Positions 49,479 through 57,781 of a stretch of DNA of 64,000 nucleotides are shown piece by piece. The DNA comes from Thermoleophilum album (GTDB lineage: Bacteria > Actinomycetota > Thermoleophilia > Solirubrobacterales > Thermoleophilaceae). Location of the stretch: NCBI RefSeq assembly GCF_028867705.1, contig NZ_CP066171.1:992001-1056000 (forward strand). The letters are read 5' to 3'. How positions within the stretch are numbered: position 1 is the first letter of the stretch; the number at the start of each line of letters is the position of its first letter. Under the pieces are notes generated by a model that saw only the letters and a program-made list of their open reading frames with translations, was not told the origin of the DNA and made no database searches. Both the position numbers and the translations under genes were made by a program.

Positions 49479-49501
49479 CTCCCGGGGCCTTTTTCCGGGA
49501 G
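49479..49501 (+). terminator. Hairpin directly after flagellin 2
   Basis: CTCCCGG (49479-49485) pairs with CCGGGAG (49495-49501) around a loop containing TTTTT. It lies 10 bases after the stop. The T-tract is in the loop and not after the stem, so it could be an mRNA end-protecting hairpin; the stronger terminator follows at 49545. Confidence 0.5.
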
Positions 49502-49544
49502 AACATAGTCCTCGGACGAGGGCACTCCTCAAGGGCGGAGGAAC

Positions 49545-49579
49545 GGCGGGCGGCCCGATCGGGCCGCCCGCCGCCTTTT
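49545..49579 (+). terminator. Strong intrinsic terminator of flagellin 2
   Basis: A perfect 28-base palindrome (49545-49572; arms beginning GGCGGGCGGCCCG) forms a long GC stem with a tight GATC centre, followed by GCC and TTTT. This is the clearest Rho-independent terminator in the window. Confidence 0.85.
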
Positions 49580-49619
49580 CCGCGTGCCGCTCCCTAGGCC
49601 ACGCCGTTGCGCTCCGCCG

Positions 49620-49647
49620 CTCAAGACCGCCGCAAGCGCGCCGAGCA
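49620..49647 (+). promoter_or_regulatory. Sigma-28-like promoter of the CHAP gene (leaderless)
   Basis: CTCAAGA (49620-49626), 13 bases, GCCGAGCA (49640-49647): one base off the best -10 boxes, without the following CCGGG. GTG 49655 is 7 bases after it, the same offset as at fliS. Confidence 0.6.
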
Positions 49648-49654
49648 AGAGGAC

Positions 49655-50251
49655 GTGAGCGTCGAGACGGCTCTCGCACGCATCGCTGCACTCGAGGCGC
49701 GGATCGCCGCCCTTTCCGGTGGCGCCCCAGCCCCCGCGCCCGCTGGCGGCCCGAGCGGCGATTTCGCAACGGTGCTCGCAGCGAGTTCAGGTTCGCCGGT
49801 CGTCGCCGCCGGCGCCGGCGGCGCAGGCGCGGGCGCGCGGATGGTCGCGCTGGCACGTGGCGAGCTCGGCGTCGCTGAGGCACCGCCGGGTTCCAACGAC
49901 GGGCCCCGCATCGCCGTCTACCGCAGTGCCGTGCCGGGCGGCCCGGTGGGTCCCTGGTGCGCCTACTTCGTCTCGTGGGTTGCGCGGCAAGCGGGGGCAC
50001 CGCTCGGCGAGCGGGGCCAGGGTTTCGCGAGCGTCGACCAGCTGTGGGCGTGGGCGCAGCGGGCCGGGCGAGCGGCCCCAGCCGACGCCCAACCACGCCC
50101 CGGCGACCTCGTGGTCTGGGACGAACATGTCGGCATCGTCGAGGCGGTGCTGCCCGACGGACGGATCAAGACGATCGAGGGCAACACCTCCGACCGCGTC
50201 GCCGAACGTGTCCACGACCGCGCCGGGATCGTCGGGTTCGTACGCATGTAA
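49655..50251 (+). CDS. CHAP-domain peptidoglycan hydrolase
   Basis: The 198-residue protein begins with a short coiled coil ([18 protein letters not shown]), an Ala/Gly/Pro linker, and a C-terminal CHAP-type amidase/endopeptidase domain (about residues 75-198). The catalytic Cys is in [14 protein letters not shown] and the His in [12 protein letters not shown], with IKTIEGNTS following. No Sec signal is present. Its sigma-28-like promoter, place after flagellin, and lack of a signal suggest a flagellar wall-remodelling enzyme. GTG 49655 is preferred to TTG 49607 because the promoter lies between them. Confidence 0.75.
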   Translation: MSVETALARIAALEARIAALSGGAPAPAPAGGPSGDFATVLAASSGSPVVAAGAGGAGAGARMVALARGELGVAEAPPGSNDGPRIAVYRSAVPGGPVGPWCAYFVSWVARQAGAPLGERGQGFASVDQLWAWAQRAGRAAPADAQPRPGDLVVWDEHVGIVEAVLPDGRIKTIEGNTSDRVAERVHDRAGIVGFVRM

Positions 50252-50430
50252 CAGCTGCCTACGCTCGCACGGGACGGCGCGGCACCACGCGTGCCAGTCG
50301 CCCTCACGTATCCTTGCCACGTCTCTGTAGGCGACCTCCGCGTTGCGGCAGGCGGCCCTGCCCGCTAGTCGGGTCCCGTTTGCGGGCGCGGAGCCGGAAC
50401 CATCCACACAAGTCGAAAAAGGGAGTCGAT
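50252..50430. other. Leader region upstream of rpsB
   Basis: The 179-base spacer holds the ribosome site GGGAG before rpsB and an imperfect GCGGCAGG/CCTGCCCGC hairpin at about 50350. An S2-type autoregulatory leader would be expected in this place, but no defined RNA motif is recognised. Confidence 0.35.
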
Positions 50431-51336
50431 GTGCGAGAGATCGGCATAAAGGAGCTGCTCGAGGCCGGGGTTCACTTCGGCCACCAGACGCGCCGCTGGA
50501 ACCCGAAGATGCGGCGCTTCATCCACGGCGAGCGCAACGGCATCCACATCATCGATCTCACCCAGACCGAGCCGCTTTTGCGTCGCGCCCAGGAGTTCGC
50601 CCGCGACGTCGCCGCGCGCGGCGGCACGGTGCTGTTCGTAGGCACGAAAAAGCAAGCGCGCGAGCCGCTCGAGGAGGCCGCTCGCCGCTGCGGGATGCCG
50701 TTCGTCAACAACCGCTGGCTCGGTGGCTTGCTCACCAACTGGGCGACGATCTCGCGCCGCATCCAGCGCTTGCACGAGCTCGAGGAGTGGACCGAGAACG
50801 GAACGATCGAGCTGCTCCCCACGCGCGAACGGATCCGCGCCCAGCACGAGCTCGAGAAGCTGCGCGCGACGCTCGGCGGGGTACGGCAGATGGAGCGTCT
50901 CCCCGATGTGGTCTTCATCGTCGATCTCAAGACCGAAGAGATAGCTGTACGCGAGGCGAGCCGTCTGGGAATACCGATCATCGGCCTGGTCGACACCAAC
51001 GCCGATCCAGACCCGATCGACTACGTGATTCCCGGCAACGACGACTCGATCCGCTCCTGCCGGCTGATCGTCGACGCGATCGCCGACGCGATTGCCGAGG
51101 GCCGGGAGCGCTTCAGCGCTCTCGAAGCCGAGCGCGCGCAGCGCGAGGCGGAGGAGCGCGAACGCGAGGAGCGCGAACGCCGCGAGCGGGAGGAGCGCGA
51201 ACGCGAGGAACGCGAGCGCCGTGCCCGCGAGGAGGCGCTCGCGGCCGGTTACTCCCCCGATGCCCCGGCCGACGCCGAGCCGGCCGAGGTGGCGCTACGG
51301 GAGCTTCGTACCTTCGAGCCCGACGAGGAGGTTTGA
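50431..51336 (+). CDS. rpsB: 30S ribosomal protein S2 with charged C-terminal extension
   Basis: S2 is the late-assembling protein of the 30S body. GTG 50431 follows GGGAG and starts [20 protein letters not shown]. Family marks are [34 protein letters not shown] and [17 protein letters not shown]. Residues 1-230 are the normal protein. Residues about 231-270 form a near-uninterrupted Glu/Arg repeat ([19 protein letters not shown] and similar), followed by an acidic tail. A total of 301 residues exceeds the usual 240-270. tsf follows after 6 bases, the conserved pairing. Confidence 0.96.
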   Translation: MREIGIKELLEAGVHFGHQTRRWNPKMRRFIHGERNGIHIIDLTQTEPLLRRAQEFARDVAARGGTVLFVGTKKQAREPLEEAARRCGMPFVNNRWLGGLLTNWATISRRIQRLHELEEWTENGTIELLPTRERIRAQHELEKLRATLGGVRQMERLPDVVFIVDLKTEEIAVREASRLGIPIIGLVDTNADPDPIDYVIPGNDDSIRSCRLIVDAIADAIAEGRERFSALEAERAQREAEEREREERERREREEREREERERRAREEALAAGYSPDAPADAEPAEVALRELRTFEPDEEV

Positions 51337-51342
51337 GCGAAA

Positions 51343-51948
51343 GTGGCGACTATCACCGCCCGCGACGTCAAGGAGCTGCGCGAGCGCACCGGCGCGGGAA
51401 TGATGGACTGCAAAGCCGCGCTCGAGGAGGCGGCCGGCGACATCGAGAAGGCTGTCGAGATTCTGCGTGTTCGTGGCCAGGCGAAGGCCGCCAAGCGCGC
51501 CGGGCGCGAGGCGGCCGAAGGCTACGTGGCTAGCTACGTGCACGCCGACGGCAAGATCGGGGTGCTCGTCGAGGTCGACTGCGAAACGGACTTCGTCGCG
51601 CGCAGCGCTGAGTTCCGCGAGTTCGCCCAGGAGGTGGCGCTGCACGTCGCCTGGGCGGCGCCGCGCTACGTGTCCGAGGACGAGGTGCCCGCCGAGGAGC
51701 GGGAAGCCGAGCTGCGCGTGTTGCGCGAGCAAGCCGCCCAGGATGGCAAGCCTCCGGAAGTGCAGGAGCGGATCGCCCAGGGTCGGCTCAACAAGTGGCT
51801 CGACGAGGTCGTGCTGCTGCGCCAAGAGCACGCCAACCGCGACAAGCACGGTGGCAAGACGATCGAGGAGATGCGCGCGGAGTTGGCTGCCAAGACCGGC
51901 GAGAACATCGTGATCCGCCGCTTCGCTCGCATCGCGGTCGGCGAATAG
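51343..51948 (+). CDS. tsf: Elongation factor Ts
   Basis: EF-Ts recycles EF-Tu. The 201-residue short form has the N-terminal UBA-like [20 protein letters not shown], the core [16 protein letters not shown], and the C-terminal [17 protein letters not shown]. Lacking the second core subdomain, it resembles the short EF-Ts of Thermus and many actinobacteria. GTG 51343 follows rpsB by 6 bases. Confidence 0.96.
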   Translation: MATITARDVKELRERTGAGMMDCKAALEEAAGDIEKAVEILRVRGQAKAAKRAGREAAEGYVASYVHADGKIGVLVEVDCETDFVARSAEFREFAQEVALHVAWAAPRYVSEDEVPAEEREAELRVLREQAAQDGKPPEVQERIAQGRLNKWLDEVVLLRQEHANRDKHGGKTIEEMRAELAAKTGENIVIRRFARIAVGE

Positions 51949-51956
51949 GCAGCGCC

Positions 51957-52736
51957 GTGGCCGCCGAGCCGCCGCAGGCAGCAGTGGGCCGCGACCCTCG
52001 CGGTGACGGCGGCGGCGAGCCGTCCCCGCGCTTTCGCAGGATCCTGCTCAAGCTATCCGGCGAGGCGCTGATGGGCAGCGCCGCCTACGGCGTGGATCCC
52101 GCGCGCGTCGACGCGATCGCGCGCGCGGTCAAGGACGTCGCCGATCGGGGCGTGCAGGTGGCGGTCGTGGTCGGTGGCGGCAACATCTACCGCGGCCTCG
52201 CCGGAGCCGCCCAAGGAATGGACCGCGCGACCGCCGACTACATGGGGATGCTCGCCACCGTGCTGAACGCGCTGGCGCTGCAGGACGCGCTCGAGAAGAT
52301 CGGGGCGGTCACGCGCGTCCAGTCGGCGATCACGATCTCCGAGGTCGCCGAGCCGTACATCCGCCGGCGCGCGATCCGCCACCTCGAGAAGGGGCGGATC
52401 GTGATCTTCGCCGCCGGTACCGGCAACCCGTTCTTCACGACCGACACGGCGGCAGCTCTGCGCGCACTCGAGATCCACGCCGAGGCGCTGCTGATGGCCA
52501 AGAACGCGGTCGAGGGCGTCTACACTGCCGACCCGCGGCGCGACCCGAGCGCGCGGCTGCTCGAGCACATCACGCACCAGGAGGCGATCGAACGGCGCCT
52601 GGCGGTGATGGACGCGACGGCGTTGTCGCTCTGTCGCGAGGAAGGGGTTCCGATCTACGTGTTCAACATGGACGACGAGCGCAACATCGCGCGCATCGTC
52701 TCGGGAGAACGTGTAGGAACGCTGGTTTCATCGTGA
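51957..52736 (+). CDS. pyrH: UMP kinase
   Basis: PyrH phosphorylates UMP for pyrimidine supply. GTG 51957 gives 259 residues with a disordered 26-residue N-terminus before the core [15 protein letters not shown]. Other marks are [56 protein letters not shown] and [16 protein letters not shown] downstream start at GTG 51984 is also possible. The rpsB-tsf-pyrH-frr order is conserved, and its stop overlaps frr. Confidence 0.95.
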   Translation: MAAEPPQAAVGRDPRGDGGGEPSPRFRRILLKLSGEALMGSAAYGVDPARVDAIARAVKDVADRGVQVAVVVGGGNIYRGLAGAAQGMDRATADYMGMLATVLNALALQDALEKIGAVTRVQSAITISEVAEPYIRRRAIRHLEKGRIVIFAAGTGNPFFTTDTAAALRALEIHAEALLMAKNAVEGVYTADPRRDPSARLLEHITHQEAIERRLAVMDATALSLCREEGVPIYVFNMDDERNIARIVSGERVGTLVSS

Positions 52737-53302
52737 GCGACGAGCTGGTCAAAGAGTTTCTCGCCGACGCCGAAGGCCGGATGGCGAAGTCGGTCGACGC
52801 GACGCGCCAGGAGCTGCACACTGTGCGTACCGGCCGCGCCTCGCCGCACCTGCTCGACCGCGTCGACGTCGACTACTACGGCGCGCGCACGCCGCTGCGC
52901 CAGCTGGCGCAGATCGCCGCTCCCGAGGCGCGCCTGCTCGTCGTCACGCCCTACGACAAGAACTCCATCCCAGCGATCGAAAAGGCGCTGCTGGAGTCCG
53001 ATCTCGGGCTCACGCCGAGCAACGACGGCAACGTGATCCGCCTGCAGGTGCCCGAGCTCACCGAGGAGCGACGCCGCGAGCTCGTTCGCGTCGTACACAA
53101 CATCGCCGAGCAGGGGCGGGTCGCGGTGCGCAACATCCGGCGCGAGGTGCTCGGCGAGCTGCGTGAGCTCAAGCGCGAGGGCGAGCTCGGCGAGGACGAC
53201 GAGCGCCGAGCCGAGAACGAACTGCAGCGCGTGACCGATCGCTTCGTCGGCCAGATCGACGAGTTACTCGCCGCCAAAGAGCGAGAGATCCTCGAGGTGT
53301 GA
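52733..53302 (+). CDS. frr: Ribosome recycling factor
   Basis: RRF splits ribosomes after termination. The 189-residue protein has [20 protein letters not shown] and [20 protein letters not shown] at the N-terminal helices, [20 protein letters not shown], and the helical domain [20 protein letters not shown] with [20 protein letters not shown] 52733 overlaps pyrH by 4 bases, and the stop overlaps uppS. Confidence 0.97.
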   Translation: MSDELVKEFLADAEGRMAKSVDATRQELHTVRTGRASPHLLDRVDVDYYGARTPLRQLAQIAAPEARLLVVTPYDKNSIPAIEKALLESDLGLTPSNDGNVIRLQVPELTEERRRELVRVVHNIAEQGRVAVRNIRREVLGELRELKREGELGEDDERRAENELQRVTDRFVGQIDELLAAKEREILEV

Positions 53303-53982
53303 GCGCGAACGCTGCGGGCCGGCCGCGCTACGTGGCGATCATCACCGACGGTAACGGCCGCTGGGCGCAGCGCCGCGGCCTACCGACGCTGGCTGGACAC
53401 GAGGCCGGCGCCGACAACGTCAAGGCGCGGCTGCGCGACGCGGTCGAGCTGGGAATCGAGGAGCTGACGATCTACTCGTTCTCGACTGAAAACTGGCGCC
53501 GGCCCCGTGACGAGGTCGAGGGGTTGATGCGCATGTTCCGCGAGCGCATCGACCGTGAAACGCCCGAGCTCGATGCAGAAGGGGTGCGCATGCGCTTCAT
53601 CGGGCGGCGCGAAGGGCTCGATCCCGATCTTGTCGAGCGCATGGAGTGGGCCGAGCGCGTGACCCGCGACAACCGCCGCATCACTCTCTTCGTCGCCTTC
53701 AACTACGGTGGTCGAGCCGAGATCCTCGACGCCGCCCGGCGCTACGAGGGCGGCGGCGAGGAGGCGTTCCGCAAGCTGCTCTACGCCCCCGAGATGCACG
53801 ACCCCGATCTGCTGATTCGAACCAGCGGCGAGAGGCGGATCTCGAACTACCTGCTCTGGCAGATCGCCTACTCGGAGCTCGTCTTCCGCGACGAGCTTTG
53901 GCCGGATTTCGACCGCGCCGCCTTCGAGGCCTGTCTCGAGGAGTACGCGTCGCGCCAGCGACGTTTCGGCGCGCGCATCTAG
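53299..53982 (+). CDS. uppS: Undecaprenyl diphosphate synthase (cis-prenyltransferase)
   Basis: UppS builds the C55 lipid carrier for the wall. The 227-residue protein has the first conserved region VAIITDGNGRWAQRRGLPTL (catalytic Asp), then GHEAGADNVKARLRDAVELG, YSFSTENWRRP, FVAFNYGGRAEIL and DLLIRTSGERRISNYLLWQI. It follows frr with a 4-base overlap, the usual order before cdsA. Confidence 0.96.
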   Translation: MSANAAGRPRYVAIITDGNGRWAQRRGLPTLAGHEAGADNVKARLRDAVELGIEELTIYSFSTENWRRPRDEVEGLMRMFRERIDRETPELDAEGVRMRFIGRREGLDPDLVERMEWAERVTRDNRRITLFVAFNYGGRAEILDAARRYEGGGEEAFRKLLYAPEMHDPDLLIRTSGERRISNYLLWQIAYSELVFRDELWPDFDRAAFEACLEEYASRQRRFGARI

Positions 53983-53992
53983 GAGCCGCTCG

Positions 53993-54901
53993 GTGTCGAC
54001 CGTCCATCGGCGTCCGCAGCAGGGGGGCGGTGCGCGGCGTGCCGCGCAGCGCAGCGATCGCGGCGTCCGCGGTGCGCGTGGCGGCGTCAGCGGTAGTGGC
54101 AGGGGCAGCAGCGATCTGGTCCCGCGGGTGGCCGTGGCGCTACCTGCGATCGCCTACGCCATCTTCATCATCAACTCCGGCGGTTGGGTTTTCGCGCTCG
54201 GCGTGCTGGTCCTCGGCTGGATCGCGGTGGGGGAGTTGGCGTTCGCGATGCGTCGCGCGCGGCCACCGGTCGCCGCGGCGGTCGCCGCCGTGACGGCCGC
54301 GGTGGTCGCCGCGCGCACAGCGGGGGCCGAGGCAGTCGCCGTGTGCGTGGCGGCGGTGCTGCCGCTTGCCTTCGTCGCGCTGGCCGCTCGCCGCGACCGG
54401 CGTCACGCAGCGTGGGGAGTGGCGGCGGCGGCGCTTGCCACGGTCTGGATCGGCGTTCCCTTGGCGTACGCAGTTCTGCTGCGCGACCTCGACCACGGCG
54501 CCGGTTTGATCGTCGACATCCTGATCGGCACCTTCCTCGGCGATACCGCTGCCTACTTCGGTGGGCGCGCGTTCGGTGCGACGCCACTCGCGCCGCGCAT
54601 CTCGCCCAACAAGACGGTCGAAGGATTCGTCTGTGGCGTCGCAGGCGGCACGTTGGCGGTGTGGTTCGCGGGGCTGTACCAGGACTGGCTGTCTGGCACC
54701 GACGCGCTCCTCCTCGGTGCGGCGGTGGCGATCGCGGCGCCGCTCGGCGACCTTTTCGAGTCGCTGCTCAAACGCGATCTCGGGGTGAAAGATCTCGGTC
54801 GCACGTTCGGTGCCCACGGTGGAGTGCTCGACCGCCTCGACGCCGCGCTGTTCGCGATCGTCGTCGGCTACTACGTAGCGCTGGCGCTCGGGTTCCGATG
54901 A
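53993..54901 (+). CDS. cdsA: Phosphatidate cytidylyltransferase
   Basis: CdsA makes CDP-diacylglycerol. The 302-residue protein has an Arg/Gly-rich disordered N-terminus of about 45 residues, around eight transmembrane segments and the family signature LLKRDLGVKDLGRTFGAHGG followed by VLDRLDA, which carries the metal-binding Asp residues. SPNKTVEG is also typical. GTG 53993 is preceded by AGGAG. Its stop overlaps the next gene (ATGA). Confidence 0.95.
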   Translation: MSTVHRRPQQGGGARRAAQRSDRGVRGARGGVSGSGRGSSDLVPRVAVALPAIAYAIFIINSGGWVFALGVLVLGWIAVGELAFAMRRARPPVAAAVAAVTAAVVAARTAGAEAVAVCVAAVLPLAFVALAARRDRRHAAWGVAAAALATVWIGVPLAYAVLLRDLDHGAGLIVDILIGTFLGDTAAYFGGRAFGATPLAPRISPNKTVEGFVCGVAGGTLAVWFAGLYQDWLSGTDALLLGAAVAIAAPLGDLFESLLKRDLGVKDLGRTFGAHGGVLDRLDAALFAIVVGYYVALALGFR

Positions 54902-56622
54902 GCCGTCAGGCGACCGCGAACGGCCAACACGCAGTGCGTGGGTCGGTGGCCGATCTGGCACGGCTGTTCGAGCGGCTCGACGGGCACGGGTACGGCGCAT
55001 ATCGGGAGCTCGTCGGGGAGTGGCGGATGCCCTTCGGGACGCTCGCGTTCCTTCGCGTCCAGCCCGATCCGTTCGCTCCGCCCAGCCGCATCCGCCTCGC
55101 AGTCGACAGCCGCTTTCTCGACCTGCCCGCCGATCTCTGCGCGACGCCCGACCGTCGCCGCGCGGTGGCCGACCTTTTGGCTCGCCGCGCCGCAGCGGCA
55201 GCGCCGTCGCCAGTGCGCATCGATGCCGGCGGTCAAGAGATCCTCGAGCGAACGGCGTGCTCGCTGCGTCCCGACGGCTCGGCGGTCCTGCGCATCGGCC
55301 TTGCGCTTCCCGGTCGCGGCCGCCGTGTCGACGGGGCCGGGGCACGTCGGCTCGTCTGCGAGCGCCTCGCCGGGGTCGTCGCTGGTCTGCGCTACAGCGC
55401 GATCGGGAGTGATGTCTTCGCCCGCCACGTCGCGTGCGTCGAAGACGCCTGTGCGCTGCGGGCGCTTCTGCGCGAACACCGCTGGGTCACTTTTCTCGCC
55501 GACGGTTCGCTGCTCGCCCGGCGAAGCGGCATCGATGAGCGGCCTGACCCCGCGGCGAAACCCCTCGCCGCGCCGCCCGAGCTCGCCGCCGAGGTCGAGT
55601 TGCCCCACCGCGGACGCGTACGTGGCCTCGCGCTCGGCGAGGGTCTGACGGTACTCGTGGGCGGCGGCTACCACGGCAAATCGACGCTCTTGCGCGCGGT
55701 CGCCGCCGGTGTCTACGACCACGTGCCCGGCGACGGTCGCGAGCTGTGCGTGACACGTCCCGACGCCGTGCACGTACGTGCCGAGGACGGGCGAGCGGTC
55801 ACGCGTGTCGACATCGGCGCGTTCATCGGAGACCTGCCGACCGGCACGAGCGGCCGCGACTTCACCACGCGCTCCGCGTCGGGATCGACCTCGCAGGCCG
55901 CGGCGATCTGCGAGGCGCTCGAGGCGGGCAGCCGCCTGCTCTTGATCGACGAAGACACCTCGGCTACCAACCTCCTCATCCGTGACGAGCGGATGCAGCG
56001 CTTGGTGCCGAAGGAGATCGAGCCGATCACGCCGCTGGTCGATCTGGTGCCACAGCTCGCACGCGAGCACGGCGTGTCGCTGGTGCTGGTCAGCGGAGGT
56101 AGCGGCGACTACCTGGCGGTCGCCGATCGCGTGATCCTCATGGAGCGATTCGAACCGCGCGGCGTGACCGCACGCGCGCACGCGATCGCCGCTCGCCACG
56201 GCGGCCGGCGCAGCGAGGCTGACACCTTCGGTCCGATCCGCACGCGCCTGGTGGACCAGGTAGCGAGCCCCAGGCGCGGTCGGTCGGGGGCGGCCGACTG
56301 GCGCGTGCGAGCGAGGTCGCGGTCGGAGGTCGAGGTCGGTGATTCGGCGATCGATCTCGCCGCCGTGACCCAGCTCGTCGATCGCTCCCAGACCGCGGCG
56401 GTCGGCGCGGCGCTGCGCTGGCTTTGCGAGGTCGAGCTCGCGCGCGGGGCGCGCCCGCTTCCAGCGCTGCTCGACGCTGTCGAAGCCGAGCTCGCCGGTG
56501 GGGCGCTCGCACGGTGGGCGGAGCGGCTGCACCTCGACCTCGCCCGTCCCCGCCGCTACGAGGTGGCAGCGGCGATCAACCGTTCGCGGTGTCTGCGCGT
56601 GGCTGGGTTCGCGGCTCCCTAG
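54898..56622 (+). CDS. ABC-class predicted ATPase (COG3044/DUF2791 type)
   Basis: The 574-residue soluble protein matches the ABC-class ATPase family. After an N-terminal domain (about 20-230), the P-loop reads LVGGGYHGKSTLLRA (about residue 262). The order continues with FIGDLPTGTSGRDFTTRSAS, SGSTSQAAAICEALEAGSRL (signature-like), Walker B LLIDEDTSATNLLIRDERM, LVLVSGGSGDYLAVADRVI and a C-terminal helical domain. The biological role is not known. ATG 54898 overlaps cdsA, placing it in the cdsA-dxr operon. A 714-base longer open frame upstream is a shadow of cdsA. Confidence 0.88.
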   Translation: MSRQATANGQHAVRGSVADLARLFERLDGHGYGAYRELVGEWRMPFGTLAFLRVQPDPFAPPSRIRLAVDSRFLDLPADLCATPDRRRAVADLLARRAAAAAPSPVRIDAGGQEILERTACSLRPDGSAVLRIGLALPGRGRRVDGAGARRLVCERLAGVVAGLRYSAIGSDVFARHVACVEDACALRALLREHRWVTFLADGSLLARRSGIDERPDPAAKPLAAPPELAAEVELPHRGRVRGLALGEGLTVLVGGGYHGKSTLLRAVAAGVYDHVPGDGRELCVTRPDAVHVRAEDGRAVTRVDIGAFIGDLPTGTSGRDFTTRSASGSTSQAAAICEALEAGSRLLLIDEDTSATNLLIRDERMQRLVPKEIEPITPLVDLVPQLAREHGVSLVLVSGGSGDYLAVADRVILMERFEPRGVTARAHAIAARHGGRRSEADTFGPIRTRLVDQVASPRRGRSGAADWRVRARSRSEVEVGDSAIDLAAVTQLVDRSQTAAVGAALRWLCEVELARGARPLPALLDAVEAELAGGALARWAERLHLDLARPRRYEVAAAINRSRCLRVAGFAAP

Positions 56623-56625
56623 ACT
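56620..56625 (+). promoter_or_regulatory. Possible -10 element of dxr (TAGACT), leaderless offset
   Basis: TAGACT overlaps the stop (TAG 56620-56622) of the ATPase gene and ends 7 bases before the dxr GTG. A six-base match to the actinobacterial TANNNT is weak on its own, but the same hexamer occurs before proS at 62304. No -35 is evident. Confidence 0.35.
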
Positions 56626-56632
56626 GGCGCCG

Positions 56633-57781
56633 GTGCGAAAGGTCGTAATCGTCGGCGCCACCGGGTCGATCGGCCGCCAGGCCGCCGAGGTGGTGCAAGC
56701 AAGCGACGAGCTCGAGGCAGTCGGGCTCGTCGCCGGCCGGTCGTGGAAAGAGCTTTTGGCGCTCGCCGAGACGCTCGAAGTCGAGCGCATCGCTCTTGCC
56801 GACCCGGGCGCTGCCGCGCTGGCCGCCGAGCATTTTCGCGGCCGCGTGCACGCAGGCAGCGAGGGTGCGATCGAACTGATCTGCGACGCCGGCTGCGACG
56901 TCGTTCTCAACGCCGCCGTCGGCGCCGCCGGTCTAACCGCGACGATCGCCGCGCTCGGCGAGGGAATCGACCTGGCTCTCGCCAACAAGGAGAGCCTCGT
57001 CGTCGCCGGCGAGCTCGTCACCGCGCTCGCCGAGGCCACCGGGGCGCGGATCGTTCCGGTCGACTCCGAGCACTCGGCGCTCTTCCAGCTTCTGCGGGGA
57101 GAGGCGCCAGGCACGGTCGAGCGCTTGGTGCTCACCGCGTCCGGAGGTCCCTTCCGGGGGCGCAGCCGGGAGGAGATCGCGCACGCGACGGTCGAGGAGG
57201 CGCTCGCGCACCCCACCTGGCGGATGGGCGGAAAGATCACCGTCGACTCCGCCACGCTGATGAACAAGGGACTGGAGGTGATCGAGGCCCACCACCTCTT
57301 CGCCATCGACTACGACCGGATCGAGGTGCTCGTCCACCCGCAGTCGATCGTTCACGGCCTAGTGGAGTTAAACGACGGCGCGCTGCTCGCCCACCTCGGG
57401 TTGCCGGACATGCGCGTGCCGATCTCGTACGCGCTGCACTTCCCCGATCGCCAAGACGTGGCCGTGCCGCGGCTCGATCTCGCTGTGGTCGGCCGCCTCA
57501 CGTTCGAGCGTCCCGACACGGACACCTTCCCCTGTCTGCGTCTCGCCCGCGAGGCGGGTCGCGCAGGAGGCACGGCGCCGTGTGTTTTGAACGCTGCCAA
57601 CGAGGTGGCCGTAGCCGCCTTTCTCGACCGCCGCTTGCCGTTCGGTGCGATCGCCGCTGTCGTCGAGGGAGCGCTAGAGCGGTGCGAGGTGCGTGCCGTC
57701 CGACACTTCGATGACGTGCTGGCGGCCGACAGCGAGGCCCGACGCGTCGCCGAGGAGCTCGTCGCCGGGGTGCGGGCGTGA
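56633..57781 (+). CDS. dxr: 1-deoxy-D-xylulose 5-phosphate reductoisomerase
   Basis: Dxr makes MEP in the non-mevalonate isoprenoid pathway. GTG 56633 gives 382 residues beginning VRKVVIVGATGSIGRQAAEV with the NADPH loop. Other marks are LALANKESLVVAGELV, VPVDSEHSALFQLLRGE (metal site), LTASGGPFRG, HPTWRMGGKITVDSATLMNK and CVLNAANEVAVAAFL. It opens the dxr-rseP-(ligase)-ispG-proS block and overlaps rseP by 4 bases. Confidence 0.96.
   Translation: MRKVVIVGATGSIGRQAAEVVQASDELEAVGLVAGRSWKELLALAETLEVERIALADPGAAALAAEHFRGRVHAGSEGAIELICDAGCDVVLNAAVGAAGLTATIAALGEGIDLALANKESLVVAGELVTALAEATGARIVPVDSEHSALFQLLRGEAPGTVERLVLTASGGPFRGRSREEIAHATVEEALAHPTWRMGGKITVDSATLMNKGLEVIEAHHLFAIDYDRIEVLVHPQSIVHGLVELNDGALLAHLGLPDMRVPISYALHFPDRQDVAVPRLDLAVVGRLTFERPDTDTFPCLRLAREAGRAGGTAPCVLNAANEVAVAAFLDRRLPFGAIAAVVEGALERCEVRAVRHFDDVLAADSEARRVAEELVAGVRA

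Noticed and set aside
49528-49555. CTCAAGG upstream of the flagellin terminator as another sigma-28-like site
   Set aside because: The octamer at the fixed spacing is GGGCGGCC, not a -10, and it falls inside the terminator stem.
54871-57306. 811-codon open frame on the minus strand across cdsA, the ABC-class ATPase and dxr
   Set aside because: It is antisense to three recognised genes with conserved motifs. Long open shadows are expected at this GC content.
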